Assembly: GCA_045540315.1 (NCBI GenBank)
Contig: JAZQHA010000038.1
Span: 42,939-106,938 of the forward strand
From: CAG-557 sp045540315
GTDB taxonomy: Bacteria; Bacillota; Clostridia; Oscillospirales; Acutalibacteraceae
DNA length: 64,000 nt
Direction of reading: 5' to 3'
Position numbers and translations under genes: made by a program. Position 1 is the stretch's first letter. Every line of letters begins with the position of its first letter. Below are positions 1-8,488 of this stretch, piece by piece. The notes beneath the pieces are model-generated. The model had not been told where the DNA came from. It saw nothing but the letters and a program-made list of their open reading frames with translations, and searched no databases.

Positions 1-334
1 CTATGGTAAGTACCGCTTTGAGCAGGCTAAACGTGAAAAAGAAGCAAAGAAAAATCAGCGGATTGTTGACATTAAGGAAATTCGCCTTTCTTTGAATATC
101 GATACGCACGATTTTAATACCAAACTTAAACATGCTTCAAAATTTATTAGTAATGGCAATAAGGTGAAAGTCTCAATTCGCTTTCGCGGCCGCGAAATGG
201 GTCACCCAGAAATCGGTTATGATACTATGAAAAAATTTGCCGAGCAATGTGCTGAGTTTGCTAACGTCGAAAAAGCAGCTAAACTCGATGGTCGAAATAT
301 GTTAATGTTCCTTGCACCTAAATCAAGCAAGTAA
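1..334 (+). CDS. infC: Translation initiation factor IF-3, C-terminal part (5' end outside window)
   Basis: The reading frame is open from base 2 and ends at 334, so only the last ~110 residues are present. They match the C-terminal domain of IF-3: a basic linker helix (YGKYRFEQAKREKEAKKNQR), then IKEIRLSLNI and a HDFNTKLKHASKFI segment, and FRGREMGHPEIG. IF-3 binds the 30S subunit, keeps subunits apart and checks the start codon. It is directly followed by rpmI and rplT, the conserved infC-rpmI-rplT operon. The operon leader that usually carries L20 autoregulation would lie upstream of the window. Confidence 0.95.
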   Translation, partial: YGKYRFEQAKREKEAKKNQRIVDIKEIRLSLNIDTHDFNTKLKHASKFISNGNKVKVSIRFRGREMGHPEIGYDTMKKFAEQCAEFANVEKAAKLDGRNMLMFLAPKSSK

Positions 335-364
335 CATCTTATTCTTTTAAGGAGGATCTAGAAT

Positions 365-562
365 ATGCCAAAGTTGAAAACTCACAGCGGAGCTAAAAAA
401 CGTTTTAAACTATCGAAAACAGGTAAAGTCATTAGGGCTCACGCTAATAAGTCTCATATCTTAAATAAGAAAACTACTAAGCGTAAAAGAGGTTTGCGCA
501 AAACTACTGTCGCTGATAAAACAAACGTTATGGCAGTGAAAAAGTTAATTCCTTATAAATAA
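365..562 (+). CDS. rpmI: 50S ribosomal protein L35
   Basis: A 65-residue, very basic protein starting MPKLKTHSGAKKRFKLSKTGK, the standard L35 N-terminus, with the KSHILNKKTTKRKRGLRK body typical of the family. It starts at an ATG preceded by AAGGAGG at 349-355. It is the second gene of the infC-rpmI-rplT operon, 30 bases after infC. L35 is a late-assembling structural protein of the large subunit. Confidence 0.97.
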   Translation: MPKLKTHSGAKKRFKLSKTGKVIRAHANKSHILNKKTTKRKRGLRKTTVADKTNVMAVKKLIPYK

Positions 563-595
563 ATTTTAATTCGATGATAACCGGAGGTAATAAAA

Positions 596-949
596 ATGGC
601 TCGTGTAAAGGGTGCATTAGCTACTCGTAAGAGAAGGAAAAAAATTTTAAAATTAGCTAAAGGCTATTGGGGCGCTAAAAGTAAACACTTTAAAATGGCT
701 AAAGAAGCCGTTATGAAGTCTGGTAACTACGCTTATATCGGTCGTAGACAGAAAAAACGTGACTTCCGTCGCTTGTGGATTACCCGTATCAACGCCGCTT
801 GCCGTATGAATGGTATTACTTATTCTGCATTCATCAATGGCCTTAAAAAAGCTAACATCAACTTGAATAGAAAAATGTTGTCGGAAATCGCAGTCGCTGA
901 TGAAAATGCTTTTAAAGAATTAGTAAATCAAGCAAAATCTGCTCTTTAA
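596..949 (+). CDS. rplT: 50S ribosomal protein L20
   Basis: A 117-residue basic protein with the L20 signature: MARVKGALATRKRRKKILKLAKGYWGAKS, then the YAYIGRRQKKRDFRRLWITRINAA block that binds 23S rRNA. L20 is needed early in 50S assembly and in other Firmicutes represses its own operon by binding the leader RNA. RBS CCGGAGG precedes the ATG. It is the last gene of the operon and is followed by a hairpin terminator at 959-990. Confidence 0.97.
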   Translation: MARVKGALATRKRRKKILKLAKGYWGAKSKHFKMAKEAVMKSGNYAYIGRRQKKRDFRRLWITRINAACRMNGITYSAFINGLKKANINLNRKMLSEIAVADENAFKELVNQAKSAL

Positions 950-958
950 TCTATTTTT

Positions 959-990
959 GCGCTTAGGGGTTGCCTTGAGCGCATATTTTT
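959..990 (+). terminator. Rho-independent terminator of infC-rpmI-rplT
   Basis: The arms GCGCTTAGG and CCTTGAGCGC form a stem with one or two wobble pairs and a short loop, followed by ATATTTTTAT. It lies ten bases after the rplT stop codon. Confidence 0.6.
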
Positions 991-1010
991 ATATGGGAAA
1001 CATATCTATA

Positions 1011-1125
1011 CGCGGCCGCGAGGCCAACAGAACTCAATTTTTGAGTTCTGTTGTGAACCAATTCCTTTTTTAAAGGAATTGGTTGCGCCATAAAAAAATT
1101 TTTTTTATGGCGCGCCTCGCGGCGC
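1011..1125. repeat. Four-way-junction repeat, copy 1 (subfamily B)
   Basis: The outer stem GCGGCCGCGAGGC / GCCTCGCGGCGC encloses three successive perfect or near-perfect hairpins: CAACAGAACTCAA with its complement, AACCAATTCCTTT with its complement, and CGCCATAAAAAA with its complement. The core outer stem is shared with copies across the window, but the arm sequences are private to this copy. No GAGTGCC/GGCACTC outer repeats were seen here. It fills the gap between the rplT terminator and the methyltransferase gene. Confidence 0.85.
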
Positions 1126-1180
1126 TGCTTGAGCTAGATGCGCACTAAGGAAAAACATTTTAAATGTAGATGGTGATTTT

Positions 1181-1984
1181 TTGAGTTTAGACATTTCAAG
1201 TAAAGATAATGCAAAGATTAAATATGTAAAAAAACTAGTTACAAGTGGAAGTTTTCGAAAGAAAGAGAATAGTTTTGTCGTTGAGGGGCTACGCTTATGT
1301 TACGATGCTTTTTTGAGCAAAGTGGAGATAAAAGAGGTTTATTATACAGATAATATTTATGAGAAATTTGCTGACAAGTTAAAGCAAATTATAGGTTATT
1401 CTAAGAAAGCGTATAAGGTTTCGGAAGACATTTTAAAAGGCATTTCTGATACGAAAACACCGCAAGGAATAGTATGTGTATGTGCTCAGCTTGACAAACA
1501 TTTTAGCGTGAATACAATAAATAATGCTGGAAAATTTATCATTTTAGAGAATATTCAAGACCCGGCGAACCTTGGGACAATCTTAAGGACAGCTGAGGCT
1601 TTGGGCTTAAATTTTGTAGTTTTGTCAAGTGATTGCTGCGATATGTATAATGCAAAAGTATTGAGAGCTAGCATGGGTGCGGTTTTTCGTGTACAAGTGT
1701 TAGTTGCTGAGAATCTTTATGATGACATAAAGAGATTTAAAGCTTTAGGTGCGAAGGTATACGCAGCAGTGCCAGAGAAAGAGGCTAAATCTGTTACAGA
1801 AATTAATTTAAATAATTTTTCTGCGATTGCTGTTGGCAACGAGGGAAATGGCTTGACGTCGGAGTTAATTGCGCTTTGCGATGAGAAAATAACGATTCCG
1901 ATGTTAGGTAGAGCAGAGTCTTTAAATGCTGCGATGGCGGCAGGAATTTTGATGTGGGAAATGATGCGAGACTCAAGGGAGTAG
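1181..1984 (+). CDS. TrmH/SpoU-family RNA 2'-O-methyltransferase
   Basis: A 267-residue SPOUT methyltransferase that would transfer a methyl group from S-adenosylmethionine to a ribose 2'-OH of rRNA or tRNA. The N-terminal substrate-binding domain (FVVEGLRLCYDAF) is followed by the catalytic domain with motif 1 at ENIQDPANLGTILRTAEALG, motif 2 at AIAVGNEGNGLTSEL and motif 3 at IPMLGRAESLNAAMAAGI. These form the trefoil-knot cofactor site. The start is a TTG with a weak upstream GATGG. Its place after rplT matches the Firmicutes ysgA-type genes, but the exact RNA target cannot be told from sequence. It ends 6 bases before dprA and is probably cotranscribed. Confidence 0.88.
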   Translation: MSLDISSKDNAKIKYVKKLVTSGSFRKKENSFVVEGLRLCYDAFLSKVEIKEVYYTDNIYEKFADKLKQIIGYSKKAYKVSEDILKGISDTKTPQGIVCVCAQLDKHFSVNTINNAGKFIILENIQDPANLGTILRTAEALGLNFVVLSSDCCDMYNAKVLRASMGAVFRVQVLVAENLYDDIKRFKALGAKVYAAVPEKEAKSVTEINLNNFSAIAVGNEGNGLTSELIALCDEKITIPMLGRAESLNAAMAAGILMWEMMRDSRE

Positions 1985-1990
1985 TGCAAA

Positions 1991-3151
1991 ATGGACTTTA
2001 ATGCGGCTTACTGGATTGGTATTGTGGAAGCGCTGGGTTTTGGAAGTCAAAAAGTGCATGATATTTTGAAATATTATAAAAACGCAGAAGATTTTCTGGC
2101 CGATAAAGTAAATCTATGGAAGTTTTCGGGCTTTTTGAATGCTAAAAACATCGAGAAGCTTAAGAAAATAGACGTTAATAAAGCGCAAAAAGTAATTGCA
2201 AGATGTAGGAACTTAGGCTATGAAATAATTACGATTGAGAATCCGAAATATCCTAAAAAGCTTAAAAATATAAACAATCCGCCAGCGGTTTTATATGTTA
2301 GAGGCGAATTACCGGCATTAAACGACAGGCTGTGTATATCTATTGTTGGGACTAGAAGTTCATCGGCGTATGGAAACAGAATTGCTTTTGAGATGGGTTA
2401 TAACTTAGCTAAGGCTGGAGCAGTTGTGGTGAGTGGCGGAGCTATTGGAATTGATTGTTTATCGCAGAAAGGAGCGATACAAGCTAGCGGAAAGGCAATA
2501 ACAGTGTTGGGTGCTGGGTTGAATGTCAATTATTTGTCGGCTAATAAAAACTTGTGCGAAAATGTAGCAAGAACTGGTGCGGTAATTTCGGAGTATCCAC
2601 CGGACTATCACGTGTACAGATGGAATTTCCCGATGCGCAACCGAATTATATCTGGTTTGTCAGACGGAGTTTTAGTTATTGAGGCGGCGCAAAAAAGCGG
2701 TTCGCTAATTACAGCTAACTTGGCTTTGGAACAAAATAGAGATGTTTTTGCGGTGCCTGGTAATATTAATAGCAGAGTGTCGGATGGCACGAACAAGTTA
2801 ATTAAGATTTGTGCAAAACCTGTGATGACGGTAAAGGACATTTTGGAGGAGTACTATCATTTGTATCCATACTTGAAAAAGGATGTTGTTTCGGTGGAGG
2901 CAAAAACGGCAGTACCCATAAAAAATAATCAAGATTTCGTTGAATGTCAGAGTGAAAAAATCATTGAGTTGCCAGATAGTTTGTCCTGTAAAGCGAAAAC
3001 ACTATTCGAGGCTTTAACAATGACGCCGACCTATGTGGATGAGTTGTCGGAAAAGGCTAAGTTGAGTACCTCGGACGCTTTACAGGCAATTACAGAATTG
3101 GAACTCAACGGCCTGATAAAATCTCACGCGGGTAAGCGCTACAGTAAATAG
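1991..3151 (+). CDS. dprA: DNA-processing protein DprA
   Basis: A 386-residue protein with an N-terminal SAM-like/HhH region, a central Rossmann DNA_processg_A domain (SIVGTRSSSAYG, VVVSGGAIGIDCLSQKGA, ISEYPPDYHVYRWNFPMRNRIISGLSDG, EAAQKSGSLITANLALEQNRDVFAVPG) and a C-terminal winged-helix-like domain (~310-386). DprA binds incoming single-stranded DNA and loads RecA during transformation; the gene is common even in species not known to be competent. The ATG is 6 bases after the previous stop. It is followed by topA, the usual dprA-topA-trmFO arrangement. Confidence 0.95.
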   Translation: MDFNAAYWIGIVEALGFGSQKVHDILKYYKNAEDFLADKVNLWKFSGFLNAKNIEKLKKIDVNKAQKVIARCRNLGYEIITIENPKYPKKLKNINNPPAVLYVRGELPALNDRLCISIVGTRSSSAYGNRIAFEMGYNLAKAGAVVVSGGAIGIDCLSQKGAIQASGKAITVLGAGLNVNYLSANKNLCENVARTGAVISEYPPDYHVYRWNFPMRNRIISGLSDGVLVIEAAQKSGSLITANLALEQNRDVFAVPGNINSRVSDGTNKLIKICAKPVMTVKDILEEYYHLYPYLKKDVVSVEAKTAVPIKNNQDFVECQSEKIIELPDSLSCKAKTLFEALTMTPTYVDELSEKAKLSTSDALQAITELELNGLIKSHAGKRYSK

Positions 3152-3179
3152 ACTATATCAATTTTGAGGTGATACATTT

Positions 3180-5417
3180 ATGTCCAAGTTGTTAATTGTT
3201 GAGTCTCCGGCAAAAGCTAAAACTATCAAGAAGTATCTAGGTCCGGGTTATGATGTTGTTGCCTCGATGGGCCATGTGAGAGATTTGCCGGCAAATAAAT
3301 TAAATGTCGATATTCGGCATAATTTTAAGCCGAATTATGAAGTAATTAAAGGAAAAGAAGACCTTGTTAAGGACCTTGTGAAACTTGCAAAGAAAAATAA
3401 ACAAGTTTTCCTTGCGACGGACCCTGACCGCGAAGGAGAAGCGATTTCTTGGCATTTGGCCTACATTTTAGACTTAGACCCGAATGAGCAAAATCGCGTT
3501 ACTTTTAATGAGATTACTAAGTCTGGCGTCACGAAAGGTATGGAGAATCCTCGCGCTATAGACTTGGACCTCGTAAATGCGCAACAGGCTAGGCGTATTT
3601 TGGATAGAATAGTTGGCTACAAGTTGAGCCCCTTCCTGTCTGGTAAAATTAGAAAGGGTCTTTCGGCCGGCAGAGTTCAGAGCGTGGCTTTGAGGATAAT
3701 TGTCGACAGGGAAAATGAGATAAAAGCCTTTGTGCCAGAAGAGTACTGGACAATTGACGCGAAATTGACTGCAAAAGCCTCAAAGAGAGTATTTTCGGCG
3801 GCCTTGTATGGCGATAAAAATGGGAAACTCGAAATAAAAAATGAGGCCGAGGCAAAACAAATTCTCGGTAAGCTAGAAGGTGCGCAGTACGTCGTTGACT
3901 CTGTAAAAAAAGGCACGAAAAAACGCTCGCCAGCACCGCCATTTATTACCTCGACTTTGCAACAGGATGCTTCGAGAAAATTAGGTTTTCAGGCCAAACG
4001 TACAATGAAAGTTGCGCAAGAATTGTACGAAGGTGTGGATGTCGAAGGGCTGGGTGCGGTTGGTCTTATAACGTACATGAGAACCGACTCATTGAGACTC
4101 TCCGAGGATGCTATTAACGGTGCAGTTGACTACATTAAGGCAACTTGGGGCGATAAATATTTGCCGGCAAAACGTCGAGTATTTAAGTCGAAGGCAAGCG
4201 CTCAAGATGGCCACGAGGCAATTCGTCCGACTATGCCAGAACTGTCTCCTGCTCAGGTGAAGGGGTCTTTGTCGAATGACCAGTTTAAATTGTATAAGCT
4301 AATTTGGGAGCGCTTTACGGCCAGCCAAATGGCCGATTGCACCTTGAATACTACTCGTGCGGAAATTTTGGCGAACGACTATGTTTTTAAGGCGTCGGGC
4401 TTTACGGTCGGATTTGATGGTTTTACGGTGCTCTATCAGGAGGGCAAAGACGAAGCGGAGGAGAAAGCAAAAGAGTTGCCGGTACTCGAGAAGGGCGCAG
4501 TGCTCAACCTAAAAGAGTTGCTCGATACACAGCATTTCACTCAGCCGCCACCACGTTACACGGAGGCCTCGCTCATAAAGGCTTTGGAGGAGAACGGCAT
4601 CGGTAGGCCTTCGACTTACGCGGCGACAATTTCTACCATAACAGGTCGGGAATACGTTACGCGTGAGGCAAAAACGCTCAAGCCCACTGAGTTGGGCGAA
4701 GTTGTGACAAAGCTGATGAAAGAGCGATTCCCGGATATTGTTAATATTAAGTTTACGGCGAAGATGGAGAACTCTCTGGATACTGTCGAGACAGGTAAGG
4801 AAGAATGGACGCAGATTTTGACGGACTTCTATGGCGGATTTAATGAGAGCTTAAAAAAAGCCAAAGAAGAAATGAAAAATGTAAAGATTCAACTCAAAGA
4901 GGACGAGACGGACTTGGTGTGCGACAAGTGTGGCCGTAAGATGGTGGTCAAGGTCAGTCGCTACGGAAAATTTATCGCTTGCTCGGGGTATCCGGAGTGC
5001 AAAAATATTGTCCGGAATGTTAATAAAAATGGCGAGCCAGAACCTCAAGCTGAGCCGGAAGAGTCGGCTGTTGTTTGCGAGAAATGTGGCCGCAAGATGG
5101 TCTACAAGATGGGGCGCTATGGAAAATTTTTGGCGTGCCCAGGCTACCCTGAGTGCAAAAATATTAAGGGTATCGATGTGACGGTGGGTGTACCGTGCCC
5201 GAAGTGTGGTGGCGATATCGTTGCAAGAAAAACTAAGCGTGGCCGCACCTTCTATGGCTGCAAAAATTACCCAAAATGCGATTTCATTTCGAATGATAAG
5301 CCGCTCGAGGAGAAGTGTCCAAAGTGTGGTCAGCATTTGTTCGAAAAGACAGGAAAAAAGAAAAAAATCCATTGTATAGCTGAGAATTGTGGCTATGAGA
5401 GAACAGAGGAAAAATGA
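3180..5417 (+). CDS. topA: DNA topoisomerase I
   Basis: A 745-residue type IA topoisomerase that relaxes negative supercoils. The TOPRIM domain starts at LLIVESPAKAKTIKKYLG with the metal motif DPDREGEA at 81-88. The catalytic tyrosine is Tyr299 in GLITYMRTDS. Four C-terminal zinc ribbons follow from about residue 580: three CxxC...CxxxxxC-type units (CDKCGRK, CEKCGRK, CPKCGGD) and a divergent last one (CPKCGQH). Length and domain order are normal for Firmicutes TopA. RBS GAGGTGAT precedes the ATG. The stop overlaps the trmFO start in an ATGA, suggesting coupled translation. Confidence 0.97.
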   Translation: MSKLLIVESPAKAKTIKKYLGPGYDVVASMGHVRDLPANKLNVDIRHNFKPNYEVIKGKEDLVKDLVKLAKKNKQVFLATDPDREGEAISWHLAYILDLDPNEQNRVTFNEITKSGVTKGMENPRAIDLDLVNAQQARRILDRIVGYKLSPFLSGKIRKGLSAGRVQSVALRIIVDRENEIKAFVPEEYWTIDAKLTAKASKRVFSAALYGDKNGKLEIKNEAEAKQILGKLEGAQYVVDSVKKGTKKRSPAPPFITSTLQQDASRKLGFQAKRTMKVAQELYEGVDVEGLGAVGLITYMRTDSLRLSEDAINGAVDYIKATWGDKYLPAKRRVFKSKASAQDGHEAIRPTMPELSPAQVKGSLSNDQFKLYKLIWERFTASQMADCTLNTTRAEILANDYVFKASGFTVGFDGFTVLYQEGKDEAEEKAKELPVLEKGAVLNLKELLDTQHFTQPPPRYTEASLIKALEENGIGRPSTYAATISTITGREYVTREAKTLKPTELGEVVTKLMKERFPDIVNIKFTAKMENSLDTVETGKEEWTQILTDFYGGFNESLKKAKEEMKNVKIQLKEDETDLVCDKCGRKMVVKVSRYGKFIACSGYPECKNIVRNVNKNGEPEPQAEPEESAVVCEKCGRKMVYKMGRYGKFLACPGYPECKNIKGIDVTVGVPCPKCGGDIVARKTKRGRTFYGCKNYPKCDFISNDKPLEEKCPKCGQHLFEKTGKKKKIHCIAENCGYERTEEK

Positions 5418-6733
5418 GTATAAATGTTATTGGCGCGGGCCTTGCCGGCTGCGAGGCCGCCTGGCAGATTGCGGCAAGAGGTGAGGCTGTTAACCTGTTT
5501 GAGATGAAACCAACAAAGTTTTCACCGGCGCATAAGAGCGAAAATTTCGCGGAGCTTGTATGTTCGAACTCATTAAAGGCAGAAAGACTTGCAAGTGCAG
5601 CGGGTCTTTTGAAGGAAGAAATGCGCCTTTTAGGTTCGCTATTAATGCAATGTGCTGATGTTTGCAAGGTGCCTGCAGGTGGAGCTTTGGCCGTTGACAG
5701 GGATAAGTTCTCCGAGCTCGTGACGAGAAAAATTCGTTCAAATCCGTTGATAAATGTAGTGGAACAGGAAATAACGGACTTACCACAGGATGAACTTACA
5801 ATTGTGGCAACAGGCCCCTTGACTAGCGACAGTTTAGCAGAGAAAATTTCAAATCTATGCGGTGGCTCGTTGAGCTTTTTCGATGCAGCGGCACCTATCA
5901 TAGCAGCAGAAAGCATAGATATGAGCCATGCGTTTTTTGCCTCGCGCTACGACAAGGGCGACGACAATGCTTATGTAAATTGTCCGCTAAACAAGGAAGA
6001 ATATGAGGCGTTTTATCGAGAGCTAGTGGCGGCGCAAAGGGCTCCGATTCACGATGTGGACGTGCAAAACCCCAAAGTGTACGAGGGTTGCATGCCGGTG
6101 GAGGTAATGGCGCAGCGCGGCGAAGATACATTGCGCTTTGGCCCGATGAAACCTGTCGGGCTTCGTGACCCGAAAACAGGGCACCGGCCGTGGGCTGTAC
6201 TACAATTGCGCATGGAAAATGCCGAGGGTACGCTTTACAACATGGTTGGCTTTCAGACGAATTTAAAGTTCTCGGAGCAAAAACGTGTTTTCTCGATGAT
6301 ACCCGCCCTCAAAAATGCTGACTTTATGCGCTACGGAGTGATGCACCGCAATACGTTTATAAACTCGCCGGAGGTCTTAAATGCGGACTTTAGTTTAAGG
6401 TCGAACACAAATATGTTCTTTGCCGGTCAAATTACCGGTGTTGAAGGCTATATGGAGTCGGCAGCTTCTGGCATTATGGCGGGAATTAATGCAGTTAGAC
6501 GTCTCAAAAATGAGTCGACGCTAACTTTGCCGAAGGAAACTATGATTGGTGCGTTGAGTCATTATGTTTGTGAAGGCAGCCAGAATGAGTTTCAGCCAAT
6601 GGGTGCAAACTTTGGAATTTTACCAGTGCTAGAGGTGCATATTCGAGACAAAAAGGCCCGCTACGAGGCTTTGGCTAATAGAGCTATTAATATTTTGAAA
6701 GAAAGTTGTGATATTTATGAAAATAATCGTTGA
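5414..6733 (+). CDS. trmFO: Folate-dependent tRNA (uracil-54-C5)-methyltransferase TrmFO
   Basis: A 439-residue flavoprotein that makes ribothymidine 54 in the tRNA T-loop using methylenetetrahydrofolate and FADH2. The N-terminal FAD-binding motif is VIGAGLAGCEAAW (5-17). The catalytic CSNS motif is at residues 50-53 (ELVCSNSLK). Family blocks VPAGGALAVDRDKFS, RFGPMKPVGLRDP and AGQITGVEGYMESAASG (second nucleotide-binding region) are all present. The start overlaps the topA stop by four bases. Its 3' end overlaps plsX by 17 bases. Confidence 0.97.
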   Translation: MSINVIGAGLAGCEAAWQIAARGEAVNLFEMKPTKFSPAHKSENFAELVCSNSLKAERLASAAGLLKEEMRLLGSLLMQCADVCKVPAGGALAVDRDKFSELVTRKIRSNPLINVVEQEITDLPQDELTIVATGPLTSDSLAEKISNLCGGSLSFFDAAAPIIAAESIDMSHAFFASRYDKGDDNAYVNCPLNKEEYEAFYRELVAAQRAPIHDVDVQNPKVYEGCMPVEVMAQRGEDTLRFGPMKPVGLRDPKTGHRPWAVLQLRMENAEGTLYNMVGFQTNLKFSEQKRVFSMIPALKNADFMRYGVMHRNTFINSPEVLNADFSLRSNTNMFFAGQITGVEGYMESAASGIMAGINAVRRLKNESTLTLPKETMIGALSHYVCEGSQNEFQPMGANFGILPVLEVHIRDKKARYEALANRAINILKESCDIYENNR

Positions 6734-7748
6734 TGCTTTTGGCGGAGATAACGCTCCACTGGAGATACTAAAAGGCTGCGCGGAGGCCGTCGCTGAGTAC
6801 GGTGTGAATATTTTATTAGTTGGCTCTAAGGAGAAAATCGAGAGAGTTGCGAACGAAAACAATATAATTTTATATCGAATGGATATTCATGATGTCGAAG
6901 ATGTGATTACGAATGAGGACGACCCATCTGAGATTATGAAGTCGAAAAACAACTCGACAATGGCACAGGGGTTGCGGCTACTTGCTAAGGGCGAGGGAGA
7001 TGCATTTATTTCTGCGGGAAATAGTGGTGCCTTAGTTATGGGTGCGACGTTTATTGTAAAACGCATTAAGGGAATAAAACGTTGTGCGTTTGCGCCGGTT
7101 ATGCCGCAAGATAAGGGTTGTTTTATGTTGATTGACTGCGGTGCAAATGTGGAGTGTCGTCCGGAGATGCTCCGGCAATTTGGTGTGATGGGCTCTATTT
7201 ATATGAACAAAGTTATGGGCGTTAAAAATCCACGAGTTGGCCTTGTAAATGTTGGTGTCGAGGAGCACAAGGGCGGTGAATTTCAGCATGAGGCCTATAA
7301 AAAACTTAAGGAGAGCAAGCTGAACTTTATTGGAAACATTGAGGCTCGTGAGGTAATGATGGACGCTGCGGACGTTGTTGTGACGGACGGCTTTACTGGT
7401 AACATTATGTTGAAGCTATTTGAGGGTGTTGCGAATACATTGATGGGTAAAATTAAGAACGTCTTTGACGCGAACTTAAAAACAAAGTTGGCTGGAGCAT
7501 TAGTTTTGCCAGAGATGAGAGCGTTGAAAAAGCAAATTGATTACAATGAGTACGGTGGAGCTCCTATTATGGGCATAGCAAAACCTGTTTTTAAGGCGCA
7601 CGGCAACTCAAAAGCTACGACCTTTAAAAATGCGATTCGATTGACTATGGAATACGTCAATGGTAATGTTGTAGATGAGATAAAGAATGCGCTCTTGCAG
7701 GAAAACCCAGAGCCAATTGAACCTGTAGAAAATAGTGAGACAATATAA
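6717..7748 (+). CDS. plsX: Phosphate acyltransferase PlsX
   Basis: A protein of ~343 residues converting acyl-ACP to acyl-phosphate, the first step of the PlsX/PlsY route to phosphatidic acid. The N-terminus MKIIVDAFGGDNAP and the blocks STMAQGLRLLAKGEGDAFISAGNSGALV, GANVECRPEML and DGFTGNIMLKL are diagnostic. The start is taken at ATG 6717 because the family begins at MKI(I/A)(V/L)DAMGGD; an in-frame GTG at 6708 would add three residues. It overlaps the end of trmFO. In many Firmicutes plsX is followed by fabD, fabG and acpP before rnc. Here it is directly followed by rnc. Confidence 0.95.
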   Translation: MKIIVDAFGGDNAPLEILKGCAEAVAEYGVNILLVGSKEKIERVANENNIILYRMDIHDVEDVITNEDDPSEIMKSKNNSTMAQGLRLLAKGEGDAFISAGNSGALVMGATFIVKRIKGIKRCAFAPVMPQDKGCFMLIDCGANVECRPEMLRQFGVMGSIYMNKVMGVKNPRVGLVNVGVEEHKGGEFQHEAYKKLKESKLNFIGNIEAREVMMDAADVVVTDGFTGNIMLKLFEGVANTLMGKIKNVFDANLKTKLAGALVLPEMRALKKQIDYNEYGGAPIMGIAKPVFKAHGNSKATTFKNAIRLTMEYVNGNVVDEIKNALLQENPEPIEPVENSETI

Positions 7749-7765
7749 AAAACTTGGAGGATAAA

Positions 7766-8455
7766 ATGAAAAGTTCGGATATGAGTCTACTTGAAAAAAA
7801 TTTGGGCTATAAGTTTAAAAACGCCGCTTATTTAAGCACGGCGTTAACACACTCTTCGTACGCGAATGAGTCTAAAGCTAAAATTTCGAATAACGAACGC
7901 TTAGAATTTTTGGGCGATGCGGTTTTGAGTATTGTTGTATCCGACTACATTTTTGCTCATTGTCCGAACTTTCCAGAAGGTGACTTGACTAAGTTGCGAG
8001 CGGCTTTGGTTTGCGAGAAAAGCTTATGTAAGTTCTCAAAAAGCCTTAATGTTGGCGCTTTTTTAAAGTTGAGTCACGGTGAGCAAAATAGCGATGGAGC
8101 AAAAAGACCTTCGATTTTGGCGGATGCTTTCGAGGCCATTATTGCGGCGATTTATTTGGATGGTGGTCTGGAAAGTGCACGAGAATTTATTTTACCGTTC
8201 ATTATTCCAGAGGTGAAAAATCCTCAGTTGAATACCTTTAAGGATTATAAAACGCAGCTTCAGGAGATAATTCAGCAGAATCAAGGCGAAATTATTCGCT
8301 ATAACTTAGTCGACGAGACCGGTCCAGACCATAATAAGCGCTTTTGGGTTGAGGTCTGTCTTAATAACAATGTAATAGGCAAGGGCGATGGTAAAAGTAA
8401 GCGCGAGGCTGAACAATGCGCAGCCAAGGAAGCTTTGAAGTTGATGGGCTATTGA
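7766..8455 (+). CDS. rnc: Ribonuclease III
   Basis: A 229-residue double-strand-specific endoribonuclease processing rRNA precursors and structured RNAs. The catalytic RIII domain has the signature NERLEFLGDAVLS at about residues 43-55 and the second acidic cluster at DAFEAIIAAIYLDGG. A C-terminal double-stranded RNA-binding domain begins at NTFKDYKTQLQE and ends GKSKREAEQCAAKEAL. The start is ATG 7766 because GGAGG lies at 7756-7760; an in-frame TTG at 7754 overlaps that RBS. It is followed by smc and ftsY, the conserved rnc-smc-ftsY order. Confidence 0.97.
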   Translation: MKSSDMSLLEKNLGYKFKNAAYLSTALTHSSYANESKAKISNNERLEFLGDAVLSIVVSDYIFAHCPNFPEGDLTKLRAALVCEKSLCKFSKSLNVGAFLKLSHGEQNSDGAKRPSILADAFEAIIAAIYLDGGLESAREFILPFIIPEVKNPQLNTFKDYKTQLQEIIQQNQGEIIRYNLVDETGPDHNKRFWVEVCLNNNVIGKGDGKSKREAEQCAAKEALKLMGY

Positions 8456-8488
8456 GTTTAGCTTTGACGAGAAATTGCAGGTGAGAAT

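Noticed and set aside
4851..5372. 173-codon minus-strand frame opposite topA
   Set aside because: It is a shadow of the topoisomerase zinc-ribbon region, where codon bias keeps the opposite frame open; no start signal.
5284..5916. 210-codon minus-strand frame opposite topA/trmFO
   Set aside because: Lies fully inside two well-supported genes and has no family features.
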